From the NCBI RefSeq assembly GCF_000478825.2, contig NZ_CP007542.1:1860001-1924000 (forward strand): DNA of 64,000 nucleotides, written 5' to 3'. Below, in pieces: positions 17,938-26,902 of this stretch (the stretch's first letter is position 1; every line of letters starts with the position of its first letter). Under the pieces are notes generated by a model. It did no database searches. It saw only the letters and a program-made list of their open reading frames with translations, and was not told the DNA's origin. This DNA is from Synechocystis sp. PCC 6714. GTDB taxonomy: Bacteria > Cyanobacteriota > Cyanobacteriia > Cyanobacteriales > Microcystaceae. Position numbers and translations under genes: made by a program.

Positions 17938-18717
17938 ATGTTGCCAAGAGAAGCTTTGTTAAAGGGAGCCCCAGACCGGGAGACGATCGCCAGAGTAATT
18001 GACCAGGGGGAACAGGCCCTGCGTACCTGGGAAGTGGTGGTGACGGATTTTTGTGCGCCGACCCTGATTGCGGAAATTCAAACCCGTTTTGGTTCCCTCA
18101 CAGAATTGCATTTTTTAGCCTGGGGGGGCTATCCCCAAGCGGAACGGCAGAGGTTAGCCATTGCCAGGGCAGAAATCCCGCTGGAAATAGAGCACATTCC
18201 CCTCACGGCATTGGATGTGGCGGGTAACTTTCTTTTCGATCCCGCTAGCCATCGGGATTTTTTAGGGGCTCTCTTGGGCACTGGGTTAGTGCGGGAAAAG
18301 GTGGGGGACATTATTTTGTTGGGAGAACGGGGAGCCCAGGCGATCGTGGTGCCGGAGGTGGCAGAATTTATCAGTCTCCATCTAACCCAGGTGCGGACCG
18401 TCCCCGTCAAAGCTAAAGCCATTACCCTGGAAGAACTAAAAATTCGCCCCCCCAAAACCAAGGAAATGACCACGGTGGAAGCTTCCCTGCGCTTGGATGC
18501 CATTGCTTCGGCGGGGTTTGGTTTGTCCCGCAGCAAAATGGCCGATGCAGTCACCCAGGGCAATGTCCAGGTTAATTGGAAGCCCATTACCCAGTCTAGC
18601 TATGCTCTCAAAGCGGGGGATTTAGTTACCTATCGAGGTAAAGGTAGACTAGAAATAGGCGAAATTACAGTCACTAAAAAAGAACGTTATCGCATCCAAT
18701 TAACCCGATATATCTAG
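17938..18717 (+). CDS. S4-domain RNA-binding protein (photosystem II S4 / YlmH type)
   Basis: A 259-residue protein with an N-terminal alpha/beta part (LPREALLKGAPDRETIARV to PLTALDVAGNFLFDPASHRDFLGALLGTG) and a C-terminal S4 domain (about residues 180-245: RLDAIASAGFGLSRSKMADAVTQGNVQVN). Cyanobacterial and plastid members are annotated as photosystem II S4 domain proteins. From memory, the 6803 homologue (sll1252) affects electron flow after the plastoquinone pool. A TTG four codons earlier is in frame; I prefer the ATG at 17938. It is followed by the nucleotidyltransferase gene, as in 6803. Confidence 0.85.
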   Translation: MLPREALLKGAPDRETIARVIDQGEQALRTWEVVVTDFCAPTLIAEIQTRFGSLTELHFLAWGGYPQAERQRLAIARAEIPLEIEHIPLTALDVAGNFLFDPASHRDFLGALLGTGLVREKVGDIILLGERGAQAIVVPEVAEFISLHLTQVRTVPVKAKAITLEELKIRPPKTKEMTTVEASLRLDAIASAGFGLSRSKMADAVTQGNVQVNWKPITQSSYALKAGDLVTYRGKGRLEIGEITVTKKERYRIQLTRYI

Positions 18718-18853
18718 CTTGTTCCAATTTGTTCCAACAAATACTTACGGGGATGGCACGGCCAGTAGGTGGGGCATCAAATTCATCCCACCGTCGCTGG
18801 AGGCAAAAGGCCATGTTGGTCTTTGCTTGTGATCAAAGTTTTCCTAGAAAACC

Positions 18854-21655
18854 ATGGATTTAATCCTTTGTCACCAAACCGCTGATTTTGATGTGTTGGG
18901 GGCGGCGGTGGGCCTAGCCAAACTCCATCCCGGCAGTCGCATTGTGATTACTGGGGGTTCCCATCCCACGGTGCGGCAATTTTTAGCTCTCCATCGCAAC
19001 GAATTTCCCCTCATTGAACTCCGTAGCGTCAACCCCGACAAAATCCGTTCCCTCTACATTGTCGATAATCAACAAGGCGATCGCCTTGGCAAAGCGGCCG
19101 CTTGGTTAACGTTATCCCATTTGCAACGGGTTGCCATTTATGATCACCATCTCAACGGCCCCCGGGATATTGAAGCGGACATTTTAGAAGTAGAAGCGGT
19201 GGGGGCCAGTACAACTTTAATTGTGGAGAAGTTACAAAGGACAGAAATTAGCCTTTCCATGGTGGAAGCGTCGGTGATGGCCCTGGGCATCCATGTAGAC
19301 ACGGGCAGTTTAACCTTTGCTCAAACCACAGTGCGGGATGTCAAAGCCCTAGCTTGGTTGATGGAACAGGGGGCCAATTTACGTTTAATTGCGGAATACA
19401 CTGACCACGGATTTCCTCCTCCTCTACAATTTTTATTTGCCGAAGCCATGCAAAATCTCCGCAAGGAAATGGTCAGGGGCTATTGGCTAGGTTCAGTTTT
19501 ATTAACCACAGAAAGCTTTGTGCCGGGGCTATCCCACCTCACAGAAAGGTTATTGTCCCTGACGGAATGTGACGCCCTACTACTGGGTCACGTTTATGAC
19601 AAGGGCAAAGATAAACCGAGAAGCGATGGGTCACAGGACAAAACGGGGGTAAGCAATAACCAACGGTTTTCCCTCATTGGCCGCACCCGTATTCCTGATA
19701 CCGATTTAACCCAACTGCTGGAACCCTATGGTGGTGGGGGCCATGCCCAGGCGGCGGCGGTTAATTTACGGGATGTTGAGCCAACGGAGGTAATGGCGGA
19801 CATTTACCAAGGTTTACAAAGACAAATTCCCAAACCTTTATTGGCCAGGGATTTTATGTCTTCCCCAGTGCGGACTATCCGGCCCCACACCACCATCGAA
19901 CAGGCCCAACGGATTTTGTTTCGCTACGGCCATTCCGGCTTAACAGTGGTGAATCAAGAAGAAAAATTGGTGGGTATTATTTCCCGACGGGATTTGGATT
20001 TAGCTCTACACCACGGTTTTAGCCATGCGCCGGTGAAAGGTTATATGACCCGCAACGTTAAAACCATTGACCCGGACACTCCCTTACCCCGCATTGAAGC
20101 CATTATGGTGGCGGACGACGTGGGCCGCTTACCGGTTATGGACGGAGATACCCTGGTGGGTATTGTCACCCGCACCGACGTGTTGCGCCAATTATTACAG
20201 GATAAGCAAGAACAATCGGGACGGTTTGGCGATCGCCAGACTGGTGCTGGTCAAAACTTTAGCCAAGGAAATTTACTGCAACTGCTAAAAACCCATTTAC
20301 CATCGGCCACTTGGCAATTATTAACTACGGCCGCCCAACAAGCCCAGGCTAGGGGTTGGCATTTATATCTAGTGGGGGGAGCAGTGCGGGACCTATGGCT
20401 GCGCCATTCCCAGGGGACAGAAAAACATCAAAACATTACCTTTCAAGATATTGATTTGGTGGTGGACGGTTTCCATGCCACGGCTGATGTGGGAGCTGGG
20501 GTTGAGTTAGCCCAATCTTTGCAAGGGCAATATCCTGGGGCAAGGTTATCTATCCATGGAGAATTCCAAACGGCGGCGTTGCTCTGGCATAAAGATCCCC
20601 AATTGGATTCCCTTTGGGTGGACATCGCCACTGCCCGCACAGAGTTTTATCCCTATCCAGCAGCCAACCCGGAAGTGGAAGCTAGTTCCATTCGCCAGGA
20701 TTTATACCGGCGGGACTTTACCATCAACGCCCTTTCCATCCGCCTAACCAATCCCAGTCCGGGTAAATTATTGGACTTTTTTGGCGGCATGAACGACCTG
20801 CAAAGCCAACAGGTAAGGGTATTACACGCCAATAGTTTCATTGAAGACCCCACCCGTATTTATCGAGCAGTGCGATTTGTAGTGCGCCTGGGCTTTGAAC
20901 TGGAACCTCAGACGGAAGCCTATATCCGCTATGCGATCGCCAGTGGAGTTTATGAGCGTTGGCGGCTAACGGAACATCCCATCCCGGCCCTAACTACCCG
21001 CTTAAAGGCAGAATTGTCCATTATTCTCAAAGCTCCCTATTGGAAAGGGGCGTTAACCTTACTGGCGGATTTAGATGCCCTTAAATGTCTCCATCCGGAG
21101 CTAAAGCTAACGGAGCAATTATGGTGGCAAGTGCGCTGTCTCTCTCGCTGGTTACGCTGGCTAGATCCGGAACGGCAGTTGGAGCATTGGTTGTTGCGTT
21201 TGAGTATTTTACTGGCGACTTTACCCCAGCAGGAAAGGGTCAAAATTGCGACAGGATTACAGTTGCCCAAGACCGCCATTGATGGGTTAGCCCGTCTGGA
21301 AACCATGGAAACGGCGATCGCCAAAGGTTTAGGTTACCAAAAATGTCCCAAGCCTAGTGTTATTTACCAAACGTTGAAGGATTATGATCGCTCTAGCTTA
21401 TTTTTAGTGGCCGCTAGGGGAAATAGAGTGTTGAGAAAGCAAATTTGGTTTTATTTCAGCCAGCTATGCCAAGTATCACCGTTTTTGACTGGCCACGACC
21501 TCAAAGCCCTAGGTTACAAGCCGGGGCCCCAATTTAAGCAAATTTTGACCGATTTATTAAACGCTTGCCTAGATGGTAAATTGGGCGATCGCCAAAGGGA
21601 AGAAGCCTGGTTACAAACCCATTACCCACTGTCAAGGTCTTTGACGCAAAGGTAA
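18854..21655 (+). CDS. tRNA nucleotidyltransferase / poly(A) polymerase with DHH and CBS domains
   Basis: A 933-residue multidomain protein. Residues 1-320 form a DHH phosphoesterase domain ([39 protein letters not shown]). Residues about 335-450 contain two CBS motifs ([33 protein letters not shown]). From about 490 there is a class II nucleotidyltransferase head ([35 protein letters not shown]) and the tRNA-binding tail. It should add CCA, or poly(A), to RNA 3' ends. CCA/poly(A) polymerases fused to DHH and CBS domains are known in cyanobacteria; the DHH part may be a nuclease. It follows the S4 gene by 136 bp. Confidence 0.93.
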   Translation: MDLILCHQTADFDVLGAAVGLAKLHPGSRIVITGGSHPTVRQFLALHRNEFPLIELRSVNPDKIRSLYIVDNQQGDRLGKAAAWLTLSHLQRVAIYDHHLNGPRDIEADILEVEAVGASTTLIVEKLQRTEISLSMVEASVMALGIHVDTGSLTFAQTTVRDVKALAWLMEQGANLRLIAEYTDHGFPPPLQFLFAEAMQNLRKEMVRGYWLGSVLLTTESFVPGLSHLTERLLSLTECDALLLGHVYDKGKDKPRSDGSQDKTGVSNNQRFSLIGRTRIPDTDLTQLLEPYGGGGHAQAAAVNLRDVEPTEVMADIYQGLQRQIPKPLLARDFMSSPVRTIRPHTTIEQAQRILFRYGHSGLTVVNQEEKLVGIISRRDLDLALHHGFSHAPVKGYMTRNVKTIDPDTPLPRIEAIMVADDVGRLPVMDGDTLVGIVTRTDVLRQLLQDKQEQSGRFGDRQTGAGQNFSQGNLLQLLKTHLPSATWQLLTTAAQQAQARGWHLYLVGGAVRDLWLRHSQGTEKHQNITFQDIDLVVDGFHATADVGAGVELAQSLQGQYPGARLSIHGEFQTAALLWHKDPQLDSLWVDIATARTEFYPYPAANPEVEASSIRQDLYRRDFTINALSIRLTNPSPGKLLDFFGGMNDLQSQQVRVLHANSFIEDPTRIYRAVRFVVRLGFELEPQTEAYIRYAIASGVYERWRLTEHPIPALTTRLKAELSIILKAPYWKGALTLLADLDALKCLHPELKLTEQLWWQVRCLSRWLRWLDPERQLEHWLLRLSILLATLPQQERVKIATGLQLPKTAIDGLARLETMETAIAKGLGYQKCPKPSVIYQTLKDYDRSSLFLVAARGNRVLRKQIWFYFSQLCQVSPFLTGHDLKALGYKPGPQFKQILTDLLNACLDGKLGDRQREEAWLQTHYPLSRSLTQR

Positions 21656-21719
21656 TGTGGCGACCGGATCGTCTAGCTTACCCGCCAATGGCGATCGTTC
21701 CTGTTGCCCTGGTTAGAAC

Positions 21720-21989
21720 CTAGTTAGCTGGGACCGGTTGTTGCCGCAGGGCTTGGAAGTAGTTATCCCAAAATTGTTTTTGGGCATCAATCATCATTGT
21801 GGTGGATTTTTCTTGGGCTTCGAGATAACTTTTAACCATTTCCTCCTGTAGTTTCAGACTCGTTTCAAGGGTATCTGTTAATTTAATCTCAGCGGTGCCT
21901 TTTGGCAGACTTTCCATCCAAGTATTAAAAAATTTCTTTTGCCAATCCAGTAACTGGGTTTGATATTCTTCAAAAAACTGGGTGTTCAT
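21720..21989 (-). CDS. Phasin-like protein, copy 1
   Basis: An 89-residue helical protein (FFEEYQTQLLDWQKKFF, KLQEEMVKSYLEAQEKSTTM, QKQFWDNYFQALRQ). Size and the long amphipathic helices fit the PhaP phasin of Synechocystis, which coats polyhydroxybutyrate granules. The identification is from memory of that family. It is about 85% identical to the second copy at 26085-26354; the homology also covers about 160 bp upstream. A TATAAT hexamer lies 97 bp upstream on the minus strand. Confidence 0.65.
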   Translation of the reverse strand: MNTQFFEEYQTQLLDWQKKFFNTWMESLPKGTAEIKLTDTLETSLKLQEEMVKSYLEAQEKSTTMMIDAQKQFWDNYFQALRQQPVPAN

Positions 21990-22155
21990 AGGGCTAAAAC
22001 CGCTAATATCCCTAAACCATCAGAGCTTAAGGGGAAGCAGGGCGGTGCAGACCACTTCCAATGGATATCGGTATCGCACGTCTCTATTATAGTGATTGCC
22101 CCCAGGCCACCGACCAGAAATTGCTGGCTACTATATCAGCAAAGTCTGACATCTT
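21736..22155 (-). repeat. Duplicated phasin block, copy 1
   Basis: This block aligns over its whole length with 26101-26518: the phasin coding region plus about 165 bp upstream. A run of 42 bases (22037-22078) in the non-coding part is identical in both copies. The two copies are in direct orientation and flank the RTX gene. Confidence 0.85.
22086..22091 (-). promoter_or_regulatory. Possible -10 element of phasin copy 1
   Basis: TATAAT on the minus strand, just outside the identical leader block. The second copy reads CATAAT at the matching place. No good -35 is seen 17 bases upstream, so an activator may be needed if this is the promoter. Confidence 0.35.
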
Positions 22156-22278
22156 CCTGGCATTCTTCGCCCTAAATAATTAGGCTTCAGACCCATTTTT
22201 TCCGGTGAGATTTTGCTCCAATATCAGGATGGCGATCGCCATTTAAGCAAAAAACAGTATTTTTGATTAAGAAAAGCA

Positions 22279-22312
22279 ATATTCCCATCAACTTATTTAT
22301 TGACGGGAATAT
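22279..22312 (-). terminator. Rho-independent terminator of the RTX gene
   Basis: ATATTCCC (22279-22286) plus TCAA pair with TTGA plus GGGAATAT (22305-22312): 12 base pairs with a one-base mismatch and an 8-base loop. On the minus strand a T-rich stretch (TGCTTTTCTT) follows. It starts 19 bp after the RTX stop codon. Confidence 0.75.
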
Positions 22313-22330
22313 GAGTTATTGATTATGGAT

Positions 22331-25300
22331 TTAGATAAAATTTACTCCAAAAGTTGGCTGTAGAGCCTGTGCCTGGGGAGAGTCAATCGCAAAAACATCC
22401 GATGAAACCCAGTTCCAGTTACTATCGGTGTTCCAAACAGCAGCCTCGCCAGTACCAACATTTTGCCAAAGGACTTGATTAATACCATCAACGGTTTCCG
22501 CTGCTAAACCCTGCCAATTACCAAAAGTTCCAGGGACAAAGGCCTCACCTAAATACTTAATGGGCTGAGTAATATCATCGACCGTTTGAACATGATAATA
22601 ATCAAATATTCCTTGTAAAAAGACGGTACAACCTTGATTTTCGACAATGGAATAGCTATCGCCTAAAAGGTCATCATTATTGATGTCAGTTTGGAAGGTA
22701 ACCTCTGCTTGAAGAGTTTTAGGGGACTCAGTGGGCCAGACTTCTGAAGATACCCAGTTCCAGTTACTATCGGTGTTCCAAAGACCAATTTCGCCAGTAT
22801 CAAAATTTTGCCAAAGCACTTGATTAATACTGTTAACGGTTTCCGCTTCAACAGCTTGCCAATTACCAAAGGTTCCACTGACAAAGGGTTGATTGTTGTA
22901 TGAAAGATTGATTTCATTACCGTTGGCTAACTGAACGAAGAATAAATCATTCCTGGTTGAAATACTGACATTGTTATCGGGTACATTTGGAGAATCATCA
23001 TTGATGATCGTACTGATGACAGAAGCAGTGGTGTCAATGGTATAGCCCATGCCATTATCTAAGGTCAACACCACTGTATTGTCCGGCTCGACGGTGGTAT
23101 CAGCGGTGGGGTTAATGGTGAGGAAGGTGGTGTTTGATCCGGTGGCAAAGGTAATGGTTTTCCCATTTCCTGGGGTAGCACCAGTGTAGTCAAACTCGTT
23201 AGCGGTGCCGCAAATGTTGTAGTTGACTATCAGAGGACTGGTTAAGTCTCCAGTACGAGTAAAGGTATAGACCAAGTTGGTGTTACCATCTTCAGTCACA
23301 TTGTCGGGACTAACAGCGAGACTGATGCTGGGAGCCATTGGGTCAGGGATAGCATTGACTGTGATAGTGTCACCATCTTGAACAGGAACAGTTAAAGCAT
23401 TACCTGCCACATCCTCAACTACCCCACCGGTGGGAATACGAAGATTGATAGTACCTGTGCTGGTGGGGGTGACTTCAACGGTAAATATTCCTGCGGAAGT
23501 TTCAGTAATTGTCCCAATCCCAATGGTCGCCGTGCCGGCATTGTTAAAATCAAAGGTACTGACTGTGCTGGCATTGATGTCTTCACTAAAGGTAATGGTG
23601 TAGGTCAGCATCTCCCCAACGGTAACTACATTGTCTGCTTCACCATCGTCAATATTTACGACTGTCGGAGCTATTGTGTCGGGGTTGGGGTTAGCATTAA
23701 CTGTGATAATTTCACCATCTTGAACAGGAACAGTTAAAGCATTGCCTGCCACATCCTCAACTACTGCACCGGTGGGAATACGAAGATTGATAGTACCTGT
23801 GCTGGTGGGGGTGACTTCAACGGTAAATATTCCTGCGGAAGTTTCCGTAATTGTCCCAATACCAATGGCTGCCGTGCCGGCATTGTTAAAATCAAAGGTA
23901 CTGACTGTGCTGGCATTGATGTCTTCACTAAAGGTAATGGTGTAGGTCAGTATCTCCCCAACGGTAACTACATTGTCTGCGTCACCATCATTAATGTTTA
24001 CGACTGTCGGAGCTATCATGTCGGGGTTGGGGTTAGCATTAACTGTGATAATGTCACCATCTTGAACAGGAACAGTTAAAGCATTACCTGCCACATCCTC
24101 AATTACCGCACCGGTGGGAATACGAAGATTGATAGTACCTGTGCTGGTGGGGATGACTTCAACGGTAAATATCCCTGCGGAAGTTTCCGTAATTGTCCCA
24201 ATCCCGATGGCTGCCGTGCCGGCATTATTAAAATCAAAGGTACTGACTGTGCTGGCATTGATGTCTTCGCTGAAGGTAATGGTGTAGGTCAGCATCTCCC
24301 CAACGGTAACTACATTGTCTGCGTCACCATCATCAATGTTTACGACTGTCGGAGCTGTTGTGTCAATTAGGTTGGCAGTTGTAAATGTGCCATCAGCAAA
24401 TTGGAAATTTTCAACAGTGGTAACGGTGTCAGTTCCATCTGGAGATCCTCCCCTTTCATCAACAATTGTGTATGTACCGCCGCTTAATGTGATGGTGTAG
24501 TTACTCCGATCGCCAGAATATTTTAGGGTATCAGTCTGACCGCCACCATCTATGATGTCATTGCCACCTCCCCCGATGATGGTGTCATTGCCATTACCAC
24601 CATTGAGGCTGTTGTTGCCATCATTCCCCATGATGACATTGTCGAACGCATTGCCTGTGCCGTTGATATTGCCTGTTCCTGTTAAGGTTAGATTCTCAAC
24701 GTTGGCGACACCAGTCAGATCAAAGGTAACGGAAGATTGAACCGTATCGGTTCCTTCTGCTGGTGCTTCGGTAATTATGTCAGTTGTGCTGTCTACCACA
24801 TAGGTATCGTTGCCAACACCGCCAACGAGGGTATTGATTCCATCACCTCCGTCCAGGGTGTCGTTACCAAGATCTCCGATTAAAAGATCGTTGCCTGCGC
24901 CTCCAGTAATGTTGTCATCCCCTAAACCTCCATCGACTGTGTAGTCACCCGAAGCTGTTGGCAGAATAGTAATAACATCGTTGCCTGCTCCGGCATTGAT
25001 GAAATTGCCAGTGCTGGCAGTTGAGGCTGTGATAATGTCATTCCCTGACCCCGTGGTAATGATTTGCTTACCCGCATTGGAGGTGGCGTTCACAATAACG
25101 TCTTCTGTACTAGTACTGGTGACGATCTGAGAGCCTCCAGCCGATGTTGCATCGACAAATGTAAGGTTGGCACCATTACCACTGTTGTCACCAATTATCT
25201 GTGCTCCTGCTCCCGTCGTGGTGGCAAAGACTGTATTAAGGCCGATACCTTTAATGTTTAGGCCACCAGCATCGGACTTTGCGTTGACAGTGGTTCCTCC

Positions 25301-25729
25301 TGAACCGGTTGTGATTGTTTGGGCGCCGGCGAGGGATGTGGTGTTGAAGGTTGCCTCCCCCGTAAACGAAGTGGCATTTAGGGTAATTGCTCCTGCCCCA
25401 GCAGTTGTCGTAGTTAGTTCTACGCCCAGGGGAGCAAAGGCGGCCTCAAAATTCTTCCCCGTCGTAATCGTTTGGGCACCATCTTTTGTCGTATTGATAA
25501 CGACCTTTTCAATATTGCTCAGATTAGCCCAGAGAGCATCGGGCGGTGTGATTGCCCCCGCTGCCTTGTGATCAATAAACAAGGTATCTATACCATCGCC
25601 ACCATCGAGGGTATCGCCAGAATCGAACTTATCTTGGCCTGGAACACCATCATAGGTTCCATTAAAAATGTCGTCGCCATTGGTCCCAAGTAAGGTATCG
25701 TTATTTTTCGTTAGATCGAAATTAGCCAT
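22331..25729 (-). CDS. Large RTX / Calx-beta secreted surface protein
   Basis: An acidic 1132-residue protein without an N-terminal signal peptide, as expected for a type I secretion substrate. It starts with an RTX-like DTLLGTNGDDIFNG. Beta-rich GAQTITTG.. repeats follow (about 80-230), then calcium-binding nonapeptide blocks GGxGNDxL at about 228-310 and 360-400. Three near-identical 114-residue Ig-like repeats (about 457-798) carry TAPTVVNIDDGDADNVV, and a Calx-beta-like domain lies at about 800-910. The C-terminal 200 residues carry a duplicated Trp-rich unit (NINQVLWQN..WNTDSNWNWVSS), the kind of tail found on cyanobacterial RTX proteins and thought to serve secretion. No transporter genes adjoin. 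The gene is bracketed by two phasin copies. Confidence 0.85.
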   Translation of the reverse strand: MANFDLTKNNDTLLGTNGDDIFNGTYDGVPGQDKFDSGDTLDGGDGIDTLFIDHKAAGAITPPDALWANLSNIEKVVINTTKDGAQTITTGKNFEAAFAPLGVELTTTTAGAGAITLNATSFTGEATFNTTSLAGAQTITTGSGGTTVNAKSDAGGLNIKGIGLNTVFATTTGAGAQIIGDNSGNGANLTFVDATSAGGSQIVTSTSTEDVIVNATSNAGKQIITTGSGNDIITASTASTGNFINAGAGNDVITILPTASGDYTVDGGLGDDNITGGAGNDLLIGDLGNDTLDGGDGINTLVGGVGNDTYVVDSTTDIITEAPAEGTDTVQSSVTFDLTGVANVENLTLTGTGNINGTGNAFDNVIMGNDGNNSLNGGNGNDTIIGGGGNDIIDGGGQTDTLKYSGDRSNYTITLSGGTYTIVDERGGSPDGTDTVTTVENFQFADGTFTTANLIDTTAPTVVNIDDGDADNVVTVGEMLTYTITFSEDINASTVSTFDFNNAGTAAIGIGTITETSAGIFTVEVIPTSTGTINLRIPTGAVIEDVAGNALTVPVQDGDIITVNANPNPDMIAPTVVNINDGDADNVVTVGEILTYTITFSEDINASTVSTFDFNNAGTAAIGIGTITETSAGIFTVEVTPTSTGTINLRIPTGAVVEDVAGNALTVPVQDGEIITVNANPNPDTIAPTVVNIDDGEADNVVTVGEMLTYTITFSEDINASTVSTFDFNNAGTATIGIGTITETSAGIFTVEVTPTSTGTINLRIPTGGVVEDVAGNALTVPVQDGDTITVNAIPDPMAPSISLAVSPDNVTEDGNTNLVYTFTRTGDLTSPLIVNYNICGTANEFDYTGATPGNGKTITFATGSNTTFLTINPTADTTVEPDNTVVLTLDNGMGYTIDTTASVISTIINDDSPNVPDNNVSISTRNDLFFVQLANGNEINLSYNNQPFVSGTFGNWQAVEAETVNSINQVLWQNFDTGEIGLWNTDSNWNWVSSEVWPTESPKTLQAEVTFQTDINNDDLLGDSYSIVENQGCTVFLQGIFDYYHVQTVDDITQPIKYLGEAFVPGTFGNWQGLAAETVDGINQVLWQNVGTGEAAVWNTDSNWNWVSSDVFAIDSPQAQALQPTFGVNFI
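23341..24366 (-). repeat. Three tandem 342-bp repeats inside the RTX gene
   Basis: Matching landmarks (the GTGAT of the domain end) lie at 23361, 23703 and 24045, exactly 342 bp (114 codons) apart. Unit-to-unit differences are few and mostly single bases. The units keep the reading frame, so recombination between them would change the copy number of one Ig-like domain without breaking the protein. Confidence 0.85.
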
Positions 25730-26084
25730 GGTCGTTTTTCCAGTTAATTTTTATGTGCTGTTTCGGTACTCAGAATCAAGCCATATCAATAATTTGTTTT
25801 TACCGGTACGCACCCCCAAGCTTGACCAATAGATGGTTTATTTCTAGTTTTATTTAGGTGAATTGCTTGAAAAGGATTAAAAAAAAATTATTCTGATTCC
25901 AAGATTGTGAAAAAAGTTGGGACAAAAGGAAATTGTGGAAAGACTAAACACCATACCCCGTAACAAATTTAGACTAACTACTGCCTAAATATTTCCAAAA
26001 GTTAACCCCCACAGAACCGGAAGGCTCCCTAGGGGCAGTTTTTAAACTTAGCTTTAATAAATTGACTGACAGTAACTAATTAAA
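25730..26084. other. Spacer upstream of the RTX gene
   Basis: These 355 AT-rich bases carry no gene that I can support. They lie between the RTX start and the stop of phasin copy 2 on the same strand, so they should hold the RTX promoter. The RBS before the RTX ATG is weak (TGGAAAAACGACC). Confidence 0.4.
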
Positions 26085-26354
26085 CTAATTAACAGGTAAG
26101 GGTTGTTGCCGCAGGGACTGGAAGTAATTATCCCAAAATTGTTTTTGGGCATTGATCATCATGGTGGCGGATTTTTCTTGGGCTTCCAGGTAAATTTTGA
26201 CTATTTCCTCTCGTAATTTAAGGCTGGTTTCAATGGTATCCGTCAATTTAATTTCAGCGGTGCCTTTAGGCAGACTTTCCATCCAAGTGCTAAAAAATTT
26301 CTTTTGCCAGTCCAGCAACTGGGTCTGATATTCTTCAAAAAACTGGGCATTCAT
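26085..26354 (-). CDS. Phasin-like protein, copy 2
   Basis: An 89-residue paralogue of the protein at 21720-21989, with the same amphipathic helices (FFEEYQTQLLDWQKKFF, LKLREEIVKIYLEAQEKSATM, QFWDNYFQSLRQ). The frame is open 30 bp further upstream, but the aligned start is MNAQFFEEY at 26354. Differences are mostly conservative, and both copies look intact. Likely role: surface layer of polyhydroxybutyrate granules, inferred from family resemblance only. Confidence 0.65.
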   Translation of the reverse strand: MNAQFFEEYQTQLLDWQKKFFSTWMESLPKGTAEIKLTDTIETSLKLREEIVKIYLEAQEKSATMMINAQKQFWDNYFQSLRQQPLPVN

Positions 26355-26518
26355 AGTGCTAAAACCGCTAATATCCCTAAACAATCAGGGTTTAAGGGGA
26401 ATAAGGGCGGTGCAGACCACTTCCAATGGATATCGGTATCGCACGCCTCCATTATGGTGATTCCCCCTGCCTCACTGGTCAGAAAATTCGGGTTAATATC
26501 ACCAAAATTTGACATCTT
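26101..26518 (-). repeat. Duplicated phasin block, copy 2
   Basis: Partner of 21736-22155; see there. Homology ends abruptly at about 26518 upstream and near the phasin stop downstream, so the duplicated unit is about 420 bp. Confidence 0.85.
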
Positions 26519-26902
26519 GCTTCGATACCTTTTCGCTAGCAAATGCCAACGCTGCCGGGCAATTACCATCACCGTAGGTTTTTAACCAGAATCAACGACG
26601 GCGATCGCCTTGGGTTAAAAAGAACTACTTATCCCCTGGGCTGATGGCCCACCGACTGCGGACCAGCGCTTATTTTTTCTCTGTGTGTCAACTCTCCCTA
26701 ACAATGCTGGAGGAAGGTGGGTGTAGAGTTTTGGTAGAGACCTTACACTACTCTACAGTGAGCATCAGTTAGCATTGCCGTTGTGGGCTAGGATTGCTCG
26801 AGTGGCCCTTGTGGCTATGGGCGGCGGCTAAGCCCCTATATTTTGAGCTAGCGTCGGCTAGCCTGGGTGACATCACCCCGACTTTTTCATCAGGAACAAT
26901 CA
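26519..26902 (+). other. Upstream region of glgP
   Basis: A 384-bp non-coding stretch. It contains a HIP1 octamer (about 26600), the inverted repeat at 26722-26757 and the glgP RBS (CAGGAA, 26891-26896). The glgP promoter should lie here but no clear -10/-35 pair could be chosen. Confidence 0.4.
26722..26757. promoter_or_regulatory. Inverted repeat upstream of glgP
   Basis: TGTAGAGT (26722-26729) is a perfect inverted complement of ACTCTACA (26750-26757), spaced by 20 bases, about 145 bp before the glgP start. The inner segment also holds a GGTagagACC mini-repeat. An operator or a leader hairpin are both possible. Confidence 0.35.

Noticed and set aside
23742-25693. Several plus-strand ORFs of 60-134 residues inside the RTX gene
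   Set aside because: Shadows of the repeat-rich RTX reading frame; their Val/Pro/Ala-rich composition is the reverse translation of Gly/Asn/Thr repeats.
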